Positions 1-9,153 are shown, counted from the first letter of the stretch. The stretch: DNA of 64,000 nucleotides from JAGQSZ01 sp049647585 (GCA_049647585.1 JBARXY010000041.1:145389-209388); one strand, 5' to 3'. Program-made: numbers and translations. The notes: a model not told the origin generated them from the letters alone.

Positions 1-1286
1 CCGTCTCGGTGACGAGCCGCGCCGCAACCATCGGGACAGTGATCTCCGGGAGCCTGATCTGCACCGGCTCATCGTTGGCCGCGCCGCTGAGAGCGCTGGA
101 GAGGTCGCCGGCGGAGACCACCTGCGGAGGCAACCTGTTCAGCACCGGCGCCAGACCTTGGGCTTGTGACGGTGTCGCAACGAGTGTTCCCTCGTCCGAG
201 ATCTCCGTCACCACGTGGACGTTCGTCTCGCCCCAGGCGACCAGGATCGGGGCCTCAACGTCGGTCGAACCAACGATGTCGAGCAAGTTCCGACGGGCGC
301 GTACGGCCTGCTCGTCTCGCTGTGCTCTCGAGTACTCCTCCAGGGCGCTGTACGACGCGTAGAGCGTCGCCCCGAAATCGGCGAGGACGGTCGACAACTG
401 TTCGACGTTGGGGTTGACGATCGTCCAAATCGCGCCGTCGCCAACCCGGTCTGAGCATTCCTCGAGTCACGAGGTCTGTGGCCGGCATCGAATACCCGAC
501 CAAGTGGACTTCGTCGGCCTTCTCCAGGGCGGCTCCAGCGTCGCGCCACAACTGGCGTACTACCGGGTTGCTGTAAAACCGCGACTTCGCCGATGTCGGC
601 GGGATGATAAACGGCTGGCGTCCAGGGAACTCGCGTCGGATCTCGTCCGCTCCCACGTCCTGGTCCGGGTACCAGCCCGTGATTGTCTGTCGAGCAAGAG
701 TCGCTCCGGAGGGATCGTCGGGCGCGGCAAACCACGCGACCGAGCCATGCAGCTTAAGAAGCCGCATCGTTGCTGGCATTGGTCCGGGTCCCCAGCGGGA
801 TGGCCCGGGCGCGAACGGAGGGAGTCGGTCGATCACATCGTCCGCGGCCACGTTCGTCTTTGCGTCCCAGTCGTGGAGACCGGTCGATGCCGCTGCACGT
901 TCGACGAGTGAGTCGTAGTTGAAGGTGACGATGGTTGCTCGGTTCTCGTGCCAGACCCAACAGAGATCGACCAGCCACGCCGGCATTGGCTCAGCGAGGA
1001 CCTCCGCCTGGCGGCCGGCGATCGCCGTAGCGACTGCATCGGCGAGTTGGCGGAACCGACTCCTGTTCCGCAGATTCTCCGCCTCGCTCAGGTCCGGCTG
1101 GTCTTCAGCGAGCCGGGACATCAGCGCCTCGAAGTAGCCGATGCGATCTCGATACATCGGCTGCTCCTCTGGGGGCAGGGAGCCGAGTGCTAAGCCACCG
1201 AGCTCGTCCGTGAGAGGCATTCGAGAGTCGATCGCGTGTGATGCTCCAGCGCCAAGGATGACGACGATTCGTGGCGACGCTTCCAT
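1..1286 (-). pseudogene. SIR2-like NAD-hydrolase protein, frameshifted and cut by the window edge
   Basis: The N-terminal ~275 residues form a SIR2-like domain: GAGAS nucleotide-binding loop at about residue 13, FNYD with the conserved Asn near 124, and KLHGS with the catalytic His near 180. Bacterial SIR2 domains of this type degrade NAD+ in anti-phage abortive systems (family knowledge). The frame runs off at about 445-449, but a different minus frame then stays open to base 1 and continues sensibly with IWTIVNPNVEQL and following residues. Removing one G from the GGG run there joins the two. The ATG at 1286 is preferred to the GTG nine bases upstream. Either a real inactivating mutation or a base-calling error; the C-terminus lies outside the window. 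Confidence 0.7.
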
Positions 1287-1380
1287 GACGACCACGGTAC
1301 TTGGATCACCCGGGATTCCAGTTCGTTGCTCAACGACTTTAGAGACCTAGGTGACCAAGCCTCGACGGCACCGGACGCAG

Positions 1381-1512
1381 TCGCGTCTCACGGTTTGTCT
1401 CACGAATCTCCAGACGGGCACGGGTGTCGGCGGTTGAATGGCGTGAGACGTCGATGCAGAACCGCTGACAGGACGGACGCGACGGACCTCATGGACAGAT
1501 CGGCCACGGCTT
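1381..1512 (+). repeat. Copy A of a ~133 bp repeat also present at 10173
   Basis: Roughly 80-85 percent identical by eye to 10173-10306, starting with the same 26 bases. Both copies keep an inverted pair GTCTCACG ... CGTGAGAC about 38-39 bases apart although the loop between differs, which hints that the stem matters. Similarity stops just where copy B runs into the tRNA-Thr fragment. The surrounding 1287-1552 holds no convincing gene. Confidence 0.7.
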
Positions 1513-1552
1513 CCCACGTGGTGACGGCGACCGCTGACTAGCACTGGCCAGT

Positions 1553-2713
1553 TCAGGCGTTGACCGTGCTTGCCCGGGATTGTCTACGAACCCCGTCGAC
1601 CTCCCCGGGAACCGTACTTGCTGCGAGATCGCCAAGAGCAAACACCCGTACTGGACCGTCAGATGAGACGGTCAGGACGATACCCGGAAGGCTGCCGGAG
1701 GCGTTTTCAGCACTTCGCTGACGCGTTCCGCCGAGCGATGAACGAATTGGCCGGGTTTCATTCACGGCACCGAGATTGAGCCACACGCGGGCACACTGGA
1801 CAGTTCCATCTGGGTTCACCACGAAGGCGCCATCGAGCTGACGCGCAAGATTCTCGAATGGTCGTATAGATGGACGGTCTTTCAAGTTGATATCCAGCCC
1901 GCTTTTGCTACGCATACCGTAGTCCTCACCAAGATCAAGGGTATCCAAGATGGCGAATGTTTCATCCTTTATGCAACAGTCGAGGTCCTCCCGCAGCAAC
2001 ACAAGCGTGGTGCCGATCCCGCCGGCGCTCAGGACGTGCAGAGCTACGGTCGCGAGGCGTTCGGCGGTACCCTTCAAGGTTTCCAGCTGATCGCTCGGCA
2101 AGTCAGGCCATGTTTTCTCGACGATGGATGCCAAGGCGAGGTTGTAAGCATACGGACGCATCTGCCACCGGTTGCCCTCGATATAGAGCACACCTGTATC
2201 CGCTAGAACCCGAGTCAACCCGTTGAAGTGCTGGACCACGATAAAATCGTGCTCAGGCTGGGCGACCTTCCTCCCCCCAGGGTGACGCGATGCCGACCGC
2301 GCATCGAGCCGCAGGTGGTAAGTGAGCAACTCGTCAACAAAGCGCGCACTCTTAAACGAGATCAGCGATTCCACCGAGCTTCGGCCAGTGCTGGACGGTC
2401 GTGACCACACAAAGCTGGACAGCCCGTCCGCCATCTGACGGTTTACCTCGGAACCGCAGTCGATCTCCGCTATCCCACCGAAGATCTCATCGCCCGGGTC
2501 GTACCGATCCCAATCGCCCTCGGTCAGAATCGCGCCGTAATTCGGGGCCTGTCCTTCGTGGACGTCGCTGAAAAGAGCGTAGTTTAGATGCTCGATGAGC
2601 TCCGCCCGAATACCGGTGTGTTGAGTCAGAACGTCATGCTCTGCCAGCTCACCCACAATAAATTGCTTCCGGCGACCCTCGACGCCGTTCTGAGCCCTCC
2701 CCCCGGTCGTCAT
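1553..2713 (-). CDS. DAC-fold (DisA_N-like) nucleotide-signalling protein with unknown N-terminal domain
   Basis: 386 residues from the ATG at 2713, two bases after the stop of the glycine-rich-domain gene (TAGTCATG), so the pair is translationally linked; the longer upstream start would begin inside that gene's Gly/Cys tail. The last ~95 residues match the diadenylate cyclase fold: the DGA motif at about 294-296 (LDGAFVV) and the RHR motif as R-Q-R at about 331-333 (GTRQRSA), followed by the strand GIVLTVSSDG. Diadenylate cyclases make c-di-AMP from ATP; here the His of RHR is Gln, so activity may be altered. The first ~285 residues resemble nothing I recognise and could be a sensor. DAC fold is well supported; cyclase activity is inference. 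Confidence 0.7.
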   Translation of the reverse strand: MTTGGRAQNGVEGRRKQFIVGELAEHDVLTQHTGIRAELIEHLNYALFSDVHEGQAPNYGAILTEGDWDRYDPGDEIFGGIAEIDCGSEVNRQMADGLSSFVWSRPSSTGRSSVESLISFKSARFVDELLTYHLRLDARSASRHPGGRKVAQPEHDFIVVQHFNGLTRVLADTGVLYIEGNRWQMRPYAYNLALASIVEKTWPDLPSDQLETLKGTAERLATVALHVLSAGGIGTTLVLLREDLDCCIKDETFAILDTLDLGEDYGMRSKSGLDINLKDRPSIRPFENLARQLDGAFVVNPDGTVQCARVWLNLGAVNETRPIRSSLGGTRQRSAENASGSLPGIVLTVSSDGPVRVFALGDLAASTVPGEVDGVRRQSRASTVNA

Positions 2714-2715
2714 GA

Positions 2716-3252
2716 CTACCGACTGTCGCTGCGCGGGACGTCGACCCGACCACAACCGCCACCGCCACCGCCACCACATCCACCGCCGCCGCCGCCACAG
2801 TAGGAAGACACTTCGTACTCGCTGGCGAAGTGCGCTCGCACGAGTCCAGCTGTCCGCTCGAATCGTTCGGCGAGGTATCTCTCATCCTCCGGCCCCCGCA
2901 GCCCCAGGTAGGGAAAGTGGTGCAGGAAGAAGCCGAATAGACGATCACAGTCGCCCTGGTATGCCCACGTATCGAGGATGTGCTGATGCCACACCAGGTC
3001 GACCAGTTTTGACGGAACGAGGACCTCGTCCGGATAGACCAGGAGGAGCGCGAGGAACATCCGGTACTCACCACATGCGCGCTCAGCCTCCGCACGGGGC
3101 AGAGATGGAGGCTCTCGCTCGTCCGTCAGCTTGACCAAGATCATCGACATGTCGATCTGCTCCACCGACTCACACGCGCGCGCCACCGCCCGCTGGTTGA
3201 CGAGTACGGGCGGCAACGCCGGTTCCGGCAGGGATTGAATTCTCGGTGCCAT
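2716..3252 (-). CDS. Glycine-rich-domain (GRDP-like) protein with Cys/Gly tail
   Basis: 178 residues. The centre carries the GRDP-like signature VDLVWHQHILDT followed by FGFFLHHFPYLG, with the conserved His residues of that family (DUF1399/GRDP). The C-terminus is a low-complexity Gly/Cys tail at about residues 152-168 with runs of six and seven Gly separated by Cys, then a basic end. Bacterial members are uncharacterised; the Cys-Gly tail could bind metal or be modified, which is inference. It is the first gene of a two-gene operon with the DAC-fold protein, with only two bases between them. No membrane segment or signal peptide is seen. Confidence 0.75.
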   Translation of the reverse strand: MAPRIQSLPEPALPPVLVNQRAVARACESVEQIDMSMILVKLTDEREPPSLPRAEAERACGEYRMFLALLLVYPDEVLVPSKLVDLVWHQHILDTWAYQGDCDRLFGFFLHHFPYLGLRGPEDERYLAERFERTAGLVRAHFASEYEVSSYCGGGGGGCGGGGGGGCGRVDVPRSDSR

Positions 3253-4101
3253 AGATCGTCTCCAGTCGACAACGCAAAGGTAGTGTGCTCAACGGGTTGA
3301 GTTTGACGTGAAGGGTACCTAAAGCGGCAGACCAGCCCAACGTTTCTGCGGCTCAGTAGTCCGGTGGGTGTCAGCGGACTAGATCTCCAGTCGGAGTTCG
3401 TGGGCCCGAGAGTCCGACCTACGACACCGAAACCAGATTCCGCGACGCCGGCGTGAAGCTGGACGTCCGCGGGGTTCTCGGGCGCCGGGCGGATCCAGCG
3501 GCTGCCCGAGCCAGAGCAAGTCAGATCCATCGGCACCTGCCAGGCTGGTCTGGTTAGGTCGCCGGCGATCTGTGACTTGCCATGTGTGGCGTCACCCGAC
3601 GATGACGGCACCAGCAGGGTGTCGAGCATCTACTGAGGCGGCTCGTTGCAGCCCTCGCCACCTAGTCCGACGCTTGGACGAACTGTGGTGGTAGGACGTG
3701 CCGACGCATCGTCCGGGCTCGGTTCAGTGTCGTCCTCCGCCGTGGCATCATCGCTTAGCTCCGACGATTCGGGCTGGGTCGGGGATTCCTGGGGTCAGAT
3801 CGCTCATCTAGCGCTACGACCCGTCACCCGAGCGGGCGAGTATCGACACCGTCGTGTCACCACTCTCAGCTCGCCTCGCCACCGTGAGGAGCGGTGTCAG
3901 TCTCGGGATATCACGTCCACTGCACAAGCGCTGGGGCCACCCCTTGACCCGTTCTCAAGCGCCCGCTCGGCGTGGTCAGGGCATGGCACAGACTGGCAAG
4001 GTCCGCAAAGCGGACCTTGCTGGTGCGTCTCCGACGATCCCCGACGCATTCGACCAGTGAGCGACACCGAACGGCGTCGCCACGAACGGCGTCGACCGAT
4101 C
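3253..4101. other. 849 bp with no convincing gene
   Basis: Open frames here have arginine/serine-rich translations typical of shadow frames, and no ribosome site precedes them. It follows the 5' remnant of a relaxase, so it probably represents scrambled element DNA. The only structured item is the hairpin at 3996-4020. Confidence 0.5.
3996..4020. terminator. 11 bp perfect hairpin with AAA loop
   Basis: GCAAGGTCCGC, loop AAA, then GCGGACCTTGC. It lies just downstream (minus strand) of the relaxase remnant. There is no T-run on either side, so it may be a rho-independent-like terminator or another structured site. Confidence 0.4.
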
Positions 4102-4208
4102 GGGCGGTGTGACGCTGGTCCCTGGCATACGTACGCCTCTGCGCCGTCGACGACCATTGCGACGTAGTACCCGCCGGCCGCAGCGGCGAGCTTGCCGATA
4201 CTCAACAC
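4102..4208 (-). pseudogene. N-terminal remnant of a MobF (TrwC-type) conjugative relaxase
   Basis: From the GTG at 4208 the frame reads VLSIGKLAAAAGGYYVAMV and then VDGAEAYV, matching the invariant start of actinobacterial MobF relaxases (LSIGKL ... YYL..VA.G.EDYY). After about 35 residues the similarity is lost and the frame turns into an Arg-rich shadow translation. An intact relaxase is many hundreds of residues, so this is a 5' stub. It lies 112 bases downstream of an excisionase-like HTH gene on the same strand, an arrangement common in actinobacterial conjugative elements. Confidence 0.55.
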
Positions 4209-4320
4209 CCAGCCAGTCCGACGTTGACGCCGGTCGAAATGGTTGATTCGCACCGAGGTGCAAGTGCGTCGCACTGAATGGCATCTGACCAGCCGAAGAC
4301 CAGTGCCACCGTGGGGCCGA

Positions 4321-4680
4321 TCACGACGTGAACGGCAACGTCGGCGAAGTCACCGCATCCGACGTCGCGGGACGGACGTCCGCAGCAAGTCGGATGGGCA
4401 CTGAACTCAACTGAACGACGTTGTCCTCGCTCACAGCGTCGTTTGACGGAAAAGGGATCGGACCGCCGACGATCCGCTCGAGCGCGACCCTCGGAATGCG
4501 GAACTGCCCGCCGATCCGCACCACCCCCAGCCCCTCACCACCTCCGGTGCGGTGGTCACGACGGACAAGCTCGTATGCAGTGGTACGGCCGATTCGCAAC
4601 ATGGCGGCTGCTTCGGCAACGGTTAACAGATCCGGGCTGGGCACATCAGACTCCCTGATGGTCGATGGACCCGGGATCAT
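4321..4680 (-). CDS. Excisionase-family helix-turn-helix DNA-binding protein
   Basis: Residues ~12-70 form an HTH_17/excisionase domain: LLTVAEAAAMLRIGRTTAYEL, then the wing V-R-I-G-G-Q-F-R-I-P-R-V-A-L-E. Small proteins of this type act as recombination directionality factors or regulators of integrative elements. The start at 4680 is chosen because upstream residues look random; further in-frame ATGs exist, and the frame is open to 4791. The C-terminal ~40 residues show no domain. It sits just upstream of the relaxase remnant on the same strand. Confidence 0.65.
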   Translation of the reverse strand: MIPGPSTIRESDVPSPDLLTVAEAAAMLRIGRTTAYELVRRDHRTGGGEGLGVVRIGGQFRIPRVALERIVGGPIPFPSNDAVSEDNVVQLSSVPIRLAADVRPATSDAVTSPTLPFTS

Positions 4681-4784
4681 CCGCAATGAGGCTGAACCGG
4701 TGTCTATACCGGGACCTGACCGTGGTGCTGGCATGGCCTGGTGACCCGTCAACGGGCTGCGGTCTAGACACGCGGTAAGAGTGC

Positions 4785-5129
4785 GTGACACCCCCGATCA
4801 CGCCGACCCATGACCTCCGGCCGCTGGGTCTTCGTCGCTATGGCCGTTCACCTTCAGTGGTCAAGATCTGTGCCGTCCGACGTGGCGAGGAGGTTCGAAT
4901 TCGGTGTAGCTGGGCACAGCTGCTCAACAAGGAAGATCCTCGAAACTGGACGCAGGAGCCACGCTCGTCAAGGTCCGTCACCACCGACAGATGCCGCGAG
5001 TTGTTGCGGATGTGTCATGGCCACTCGTCGTTCGTCGTGTGGCCACTGGCGCGGATTCCGGAACGCGGCCCAGCACCCGTCAGCCGTAGGGTGCGACGCA
5101 AGAACGACCCGTGGGAGGGCCAGCGATGA
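4785..5129 (+). CDS. Hypothetical protein, uncertain
   Basis: A 114-codon frame whose stop overlaps the next start as ATGA (5126-5129), the classic sign of translational coupling, but whose Arg-rich sequence matches nothing I recognise. The only argument for coding is this overlap. If it is not real, 4681-5125 is empty. Confidence 0.25.
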   Translation: MTPPITPTHDLRPLGLRRYGRSPSVVKICAVRRGEEVRIRCSWAQLLNKEDPRNWTQEPRSSRSVTTDRCRELLRMCHGHSSFVVWPLARIPERGPAPVSRRVRRKNDPWEGQR

Positions 5130-5672
5130 ACCTGGATGGAGTACGGCAGCTCATCATGGAGTCCGACATCGACGACTGGCACGTGATCGGCTGCTGGGGA
5201 GCGAACAGCGGTCCATCATTCCTCGAGCACCATGGCGTGGAGTTCGGGCGACGGGTCGAGTGGGATCGAAGTTGACAGTCATGCACTCCGCGGCGTTTTC
5301 AGGCCGGACGTGTCGCTCGGAGTCGCATGGGGTCTCGAGTACATGTCGGGAGAGTCGTGGCAGGAGCCGTGGTCGACACGGCTCCCCGACTCCAACGTGT
5401 CCGGCTCCTGGGCTGACGTCCTATGGAACGGCATGCTCGTGGATCGAGAGCTGGTACTGAATGTCGACGGCGGCCGAGGCAAGCTCCCGGCGGGGCGCAA
5501 GCTCGGGGCGCCCAGTGCAACGGGGTCGTTGATGGACACAGAAGTGTTCGCCGAAGAGGTGTCGGAATGGCAGGCGGCCCTGGCACGACTAGTGCACTGC
5601 TTCGAGTCACCTGCGGAACGGTTCGATGAGTACATGACCCGGGCCGGCATCGTCGTGGTCCCAGCCACGTGA
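5126..5672 (+). pseudogene. Unknown protein, frameshifted near codon 45
   Basis: The frame from the ATG at 5126 (MNLDGVRQLIMESDIDDW) stops at 5275, while a second frame takes over from about 5258 and runs to the stop at 5670-5672. Deleting one G in the GGG of gtgggatc at about 5256-5258 gives a smooth join (EFGRRVEW then IEVDSHALRGV). The joined product would be ~180 residues, acidic and soluble-looking, rich in Trp, with no domain I recognise. Its stop overlaps the start of the protease gene as TGATG, so the two are coupled. The error type, one extra G, is the same as in the SIR2 gene. Confidence 0.55.
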
Positions 5673-6532
5673 TGCAAACGGAGAGACCCGAGGACTTCAA
5701 TCTGCTTGCCGCCCTCGCCAGTCATGCGGACCGCACGGTCGAGAACTCGGTGCTACCCGTGTTCTTTCCGAACCTCCTCGGCAGAATGGCGCAGATCGGC
5801 TCAGGAGTGCTGCTGCGCATCGGCACCGAGCATTTCGTGTTGACCGCCTCGCACGTCTTCGATGACATCGGCACATACGGGATCGGCCTCGGCTCGCCAG
5901 AGCAGGGCCACCGCATTGACGCAGTAGGAGGCACAAGATTCTCAAAGGCGCGGGGTTCTTCGGGTACCCACCAGGACGATCCGATCGACGCTGCTGTGCT
6001 GCACGTCGGCTCGCCGCTGACCGAGGCCCAGCGCTCGGTCGCGGTCACGCTCGACAACCTCGACATAGACCCGGTCGACCAGCACCGCGACATGTACGCG
6101 ACGATCGGCTACCGGTCCAGGGCGACCAAGATCCGGGGCGGCAAGGCTCGGGTCTCCCCGGAGTGGCGAGCAACTCGCGAGGTCGTCGACGACTACGCGG
6201 CTCGCGGCTTCGACCGGAGCTGGCAGCTTGCGGTCCGCTATGCGGAACTGGAAGCCAACGGGAAGTCGTGGCGCCCGTTCCCGAAGCCGGAAGGGATGAG
6301 CGGCGGAGCCATCGTGCGCTTCGCTGGGCTGTCGACGCCCTCGCAGGTCCTACTCGTTCAATCTCCGAAGCCGCTGCTGTCCGCCGTCACCGTCGGTCAC
6401 CGCAAAGGCGAGGGGAAGCATCGACCAGCGGTGCTGTGGGGAACTCGCGTCATGGTGCACCTTGCGCTGATCCGCGAGTATCTCCCTCAAACGCCCGGTC
6501 TCGAACCGTGGCTCGGACCTGCACCTGCCTGA
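5672..6532 (+). CDS. Trypsin-like serine protease domain protein
   Basis: 286 residues from the ATG at 5672. A chymotrypsin-fold catalytic triad is visible: His in VLTASHVFDD (about residue 58), Asp in DDPIDAAVLHV (about 107), Ser in EGMSGGAIV (about 212). There is no signal peptide or membrane segment, so it should act in the cytoplasm, as do trypsin-like peptidases found in conflict systems and as effectors beside STAND or sensor proteins. It overlaps the stop of the preceding unknown gene by one base (TGATG), which suggests the two are made together and may function as a pair. The substrate is unknown. Confidence 0.75.
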   Translation: MQTERPEDFNLLAALASHADRTVENSVLPVFFPNLLGRMAQIGSGVLLRIGTEHFVLTASHVFDDIGTYGIGLGSPEQGHRIDAVGGTRFSKARGSSGTHQDDPIDAAVLHVGSPLTEAQRSVAVTLDNLDIDPVDQHRDMYATIGYRSRATKIRGGKARVSPEWRATREVVDDYAARGFDRSWQLAVRYAELEANGKSWRPFPKPEGMSGGAIVRFAGLSTPSQVLLVQSPKPLLSAVTVGHRKGEGKHRPAVLWGTRVMVHLALIREYLPQTPGLEPWLGPAPA

Positions 6533-6607
6533 GGCTCGAGCGGCGGAGCGGAGGGATCCGCGTTCGGCAGTCGAGCCGCAGCGGGGACACGCGTGTCGCC
6601 GCCCGAG

Positions 6608-6960
6608 TGTTGGATCGCGAAGCAGTCAGCGTCGCGTTCCACGTGGTCGAGCCGTCGAACGGTTCGAGGACGAACCTCGATCTGCGGTACGTCGCCACCA
6701 CTTCACCTTCGCTGATCGGCGTGTGGGACGGCAGCGAGTTACTCGGACACGTCCGGGGTGAGAACCAGAACGACGTCAAGCTCCTTCTTGAGATCGGTCT
6801 GCCGCTCGCAGTAGCGACGAACGACAGCCAGCAGCTGACCATCCGTCTCGTAGACATAGCCGACAACGACCCACCGGCAGACCAGCCCCTCGGCTCTGCG
6901 GACCCCGCGGCTGTAGTTCGGAGGGTCGTCGGCTCTGCCGGAAGACTCAGTCGTGACTGA
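6608..6960 (+). CDS. Hypothetical protein downstream of protease
   Basis: The frame from a GTG at 6608 reads as plausible protein (VSVAFHVVE ..., LDLRYVATTSPSLIGVWDG, LLLEIGLPLAVATNDSQQL) and ends at 6960, forty bases before the next gene. It looks like a small beta-rich domain, but no family is recognised. The start is uncertain because the frame is open upstream through the end of the protease gene, and no good ribosome site marks it. The competing minus-strand frames read less like protein. Confidence 0.4.
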
Positions 6961-6999
6961 GAGCCTTCGTGAACTCCGTCCACTGAAACAGGAGGAGAG

Positions 7000-7797
7000 A
7001 TGGGCAAGCACATTCCTGAGTTCGACTCCGCAGTCATCGATGGCGTGTCGAAGGCGATCGGCGAAGCGTTCAGCGGAACGGAACTGACGCCGCTGATGCG
7101 AACAGCGGGTCTGATAGATCCAGGAGAAGGAACGAAGTGGAAGCGGATCCGGTCCGGACTCGAGCAGACCCAGGTGGGCCGTCGATCGGGGCAGGGGTTG
7201 GTCAACCTGGTCTCGGTGTCCTGCAAGCCTGCACGGTGGGTCGGGAAACCGTCCGAGTTCGCAGACCTCCGACGAACGGTGAACCAGCCTCTCGCGTTCG
7301 CCGGCATCCGAGTGGACGAGACCGGGCAGATCCGGAGTCAGAGCGCCGCCACGTCGCTGGATGACATCGCCCACCTCACCCAGCACATGCGAGACGAGCT
7401 GCGCCGACGAGGCGGACACGACGAAGTGTTCCGGTACTGCACACCAGAGCCGATCGCAGAAGACTGCTTCGGCGCGGTATTCGAGAGCGTGAAGGGACTG
7501 TCCGATCGCATCAGGTCGATGACCGGCGATGGCGACGACGGCGCCCGCCTCGTACAGAACGTGTTCGAAGGCGACAACCCGGTGCTCGTGTTCAACCCCT
7601 GGGAGACAGGGTCACAGAAGGACGAACAGCGGGGACTCGCCAACATCATGAAGGGAATCTTCGGTGCGTTCCGGAACCCTCTCGCTCACGAGCCACGGAT
7701 CCACTGGGCCATCGACCAAGCGGACGCACTCGATCTGCTCACGACGCTCTCTCTGTTGCACCGTCGCCTCGACGGGGCGGTGAGACGACCTCGATAA
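7000..7797 (+). CDS. TIGR02391 family (Ymh) protein
   Basis: 265 residues, start ATG preceded by GGAGGAGAG. The C-terminal ~120 residues match the TIGR02391/Ymh domain: PVLVFNPWETGSQKDEQRG, then LANIMKGIFGAFRNP and LAHEP, then a helix D-A-L-D-L-L-T-T-L-S-L-L-H-R-R-L. The FRNPLAHEP motif resembles R-N-x-x-x-H motifs of HEPN-type ribonucleases, and this domain is common in abortive-infection and phage-associated proteins. The N-terminal half is unassigned. It starts a run of plus-strand genes (OGG-fold, membrane protein, deaminase) that may be one defence cluster. Confidence 0.75.
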   Translation: MGKHIPEFDSAVIDGVSKAIGEAFSGTELTPLMRTAGLIDPGEGTKWKRIRSGLEQTQVGRRSGQGLVNLVSVSCKPARWVGKPSEFADLRRTVNQPLAFAGIRVDETGQIRSQSAATSLDDIAHLTQHMRDELRRRGGHDEVFRYCTPEPIAEDCFGAVFESVKGLSDRIRSMTGDGDDGARLVQNVFEGDNPVLVFNPWETGSQKDEQRGLANIMKGIFGAFRNPLAHEPRIHWAIDQADALDLLTTLSLLHRRLDGAVRRPR

Positions 7798-7853
7798 AGG
7801 TAGAGACCCTCGAGCCCAGAGCGGCTGGAACACACGAGAAACGAGAGCGACGA

Positions 7854-8519
7854 GTGACGGAAACAATCCACGACCTCATCCGCTTCAACCGGGAACCAAC
7901 CGAGTCTCAGCCCATCGGATGGAATCGGAAGATCTGGCAGAAGCTGTGGGACGACGAACCTGCGATACCGGCGGTGGAGGCGCTCGACCTGATCGATGCA
8001 GAGGTCCGCGGTGCTGGCAACGGAACGATGCGGCGGAGCTGGATCAGGAGCCTTGCCGACGGCGACGCGCTCGTGGTCCTGGCAGCTTCCACCATCTGGG
8101 GCTACGGGAACTACGTCCGCTTCGGCAGGCCTGCCCTGAAAGCGATGCTCGGCACGCCCGGGGCGGCGGCGATAGTGGGTGACATCGTCGAACAGTCCCG
8201 CCGGTCGCCGGCTGCCGGATTCTCAGCGCTGTTCGCGGACGGCAGTCCGAGGATCTCCCGGCTAGGAATCGCATTCGGCACGAAGGTCGTTCACTTCGCC
8301 GGCTACGACTTCGCGACGCCCAAACCGCTCATCCTCGACAAGCGAGTCTTCCGGTCAGCACAGCGACTCGGGATCGGCCAGGTTCCCGATCCTGAGCGAT
8401 TCGCTACCGGTGAGCAGTACCAGGGCTACTGCGACTGGGCAGCCCAGGTTGCCGCTACGCACGGCGTCGAACCCGAGGCCGTCGAGTACGCATTGTTCGC
8501 TGCTGGGGGGGACCGATGA
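7854..8519 (+). CDS. OGG-fold (8-oxoguanine glycosylase-like) protein
   Basis: 221 residues from a GTG, preceded by gagagcgacga. Residues ~130-200 carry the pattern GIAFGTKVVHFAGY ... KPLILDKRVF, followed by YQGYCDWAAQVAATHGVE, typical of the OGG-fold helix-hairpin-helix family that is scattered through bacterial accessory and conflict loci. Classical OGG1 removes 8-oxoguanine from DNA; for this shorter family neither substrate nor activity is established. It follows the TIGR02391 gene with a 56-base gap and precedes a small membrane protein. Confidence 0.7.
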   Translation: MTETIHDLIRFNREPTESQPIGWNRKIWQKLWDDEPAIPAVEALDLIDAEVRGAGNGTMRRSWIRSLADGDALVVLAASTIWGYGNYVRFGRPALKAMLGTPGAAAIVGDIVEQSRRSPAAGFSALFADGSPRISRLGIAFGTKVVHFAGYDFATPKPLILDKRVFRSAQRLGIGQVPDPERFATGEQYQGYCDWAAQVAATHGVEPEAVEYALFAAGGDR

Positions 8520-8718
8520 TCGGCGTCGGCCCGCAGCACAATCAGGTCTCTCGCTCTCGATCGTCGCTAGGCGCCCGGGCCACCGACCCAATCCTCAGGC
8601 CGAACTTGCGGCCGGCTTAGCGGGGACCGGCGAGCGGTCAGACGTTCCGGTAGCGGTCGACCGATCGCCCATTCCGCGCGTGGCACCATGTGGCAGGGAG
8701 ACAGAGGGGTGTACGGCG

Positions 8719-9153
8719 GTGTTGGCTTCTTTCGATTGGAATCCGGTGATTGCGGCGGCGGCCGGCGTCATTGGCGCGCTTATCGGCGGTCTCACGACGC
8801 TGGCGGTGTCACGGCAATCGTGGAACAGAACGCTGACTCTCGAGATTGTCGACGAAGTCGCCCAGATCACCGCTATTGCATGGAACGACGTCGAGTGGCG
8901 GGATGCCCAACAGATAGAAACCCGCGTACGATTCAGGCTCGCGATCTTGGGAATCAGCGAAGCGGCAGCCGACAACTTGTTCTCGGCCGCTCGAGCGTGT
9001 CGATCTAGCTTGATCGAACAGGAGGACGACGGTGGAATCGGACCTGAAGGCGAGATCGGTCTGAGGACGGAGCTTGTTGAACGTCTCGACGGCGCACAGC
9101 GCGCCTTGAGCCGTGAGCTGGCAAAGCTGCGGCGCCGCCCGGCGAATCCCTAG
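8719..9153 (+). CDS. Small membrane-anchored hypothetical protein
   Basis: 144 residues from a GTG at 8719 (agagggg lies nine bases upstream). One N-terminal membrane segment at about residues 8-29 (VIAAAAGVIGALIGGLTTLAV), then a soluble, helical, charged domain of ~110 residues with a predicted coiled region near the end (ERLDGAQRALSRELAKLRRR). It resembles the single-TM companion proteins found in defence clusters, but no family is recognised. The frame is open far upstream, so the start rests on the ribosome site and the membrane segment. Confidence 0.55.
   Translation: MLASFDWNPVIAAAAGVIGALIGGLTTLAVSRQSWNRTLTLEIVDEVAQITAIAWNDVEWRDAQQIETRVRFRLAILGISEAAADNLFSAARACRSSLIEQEDDGGIGPEGEIGLRTELVERLDGAQRALSRELAKLRRRPANP

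Noticed and set aside
6739..7419. 226-codon minus-strand gene opposite the Ymh gene
   Set aside because: The plus-strand Ymh gene has a ribosome site and a recognised domain; the minus frame has neither.
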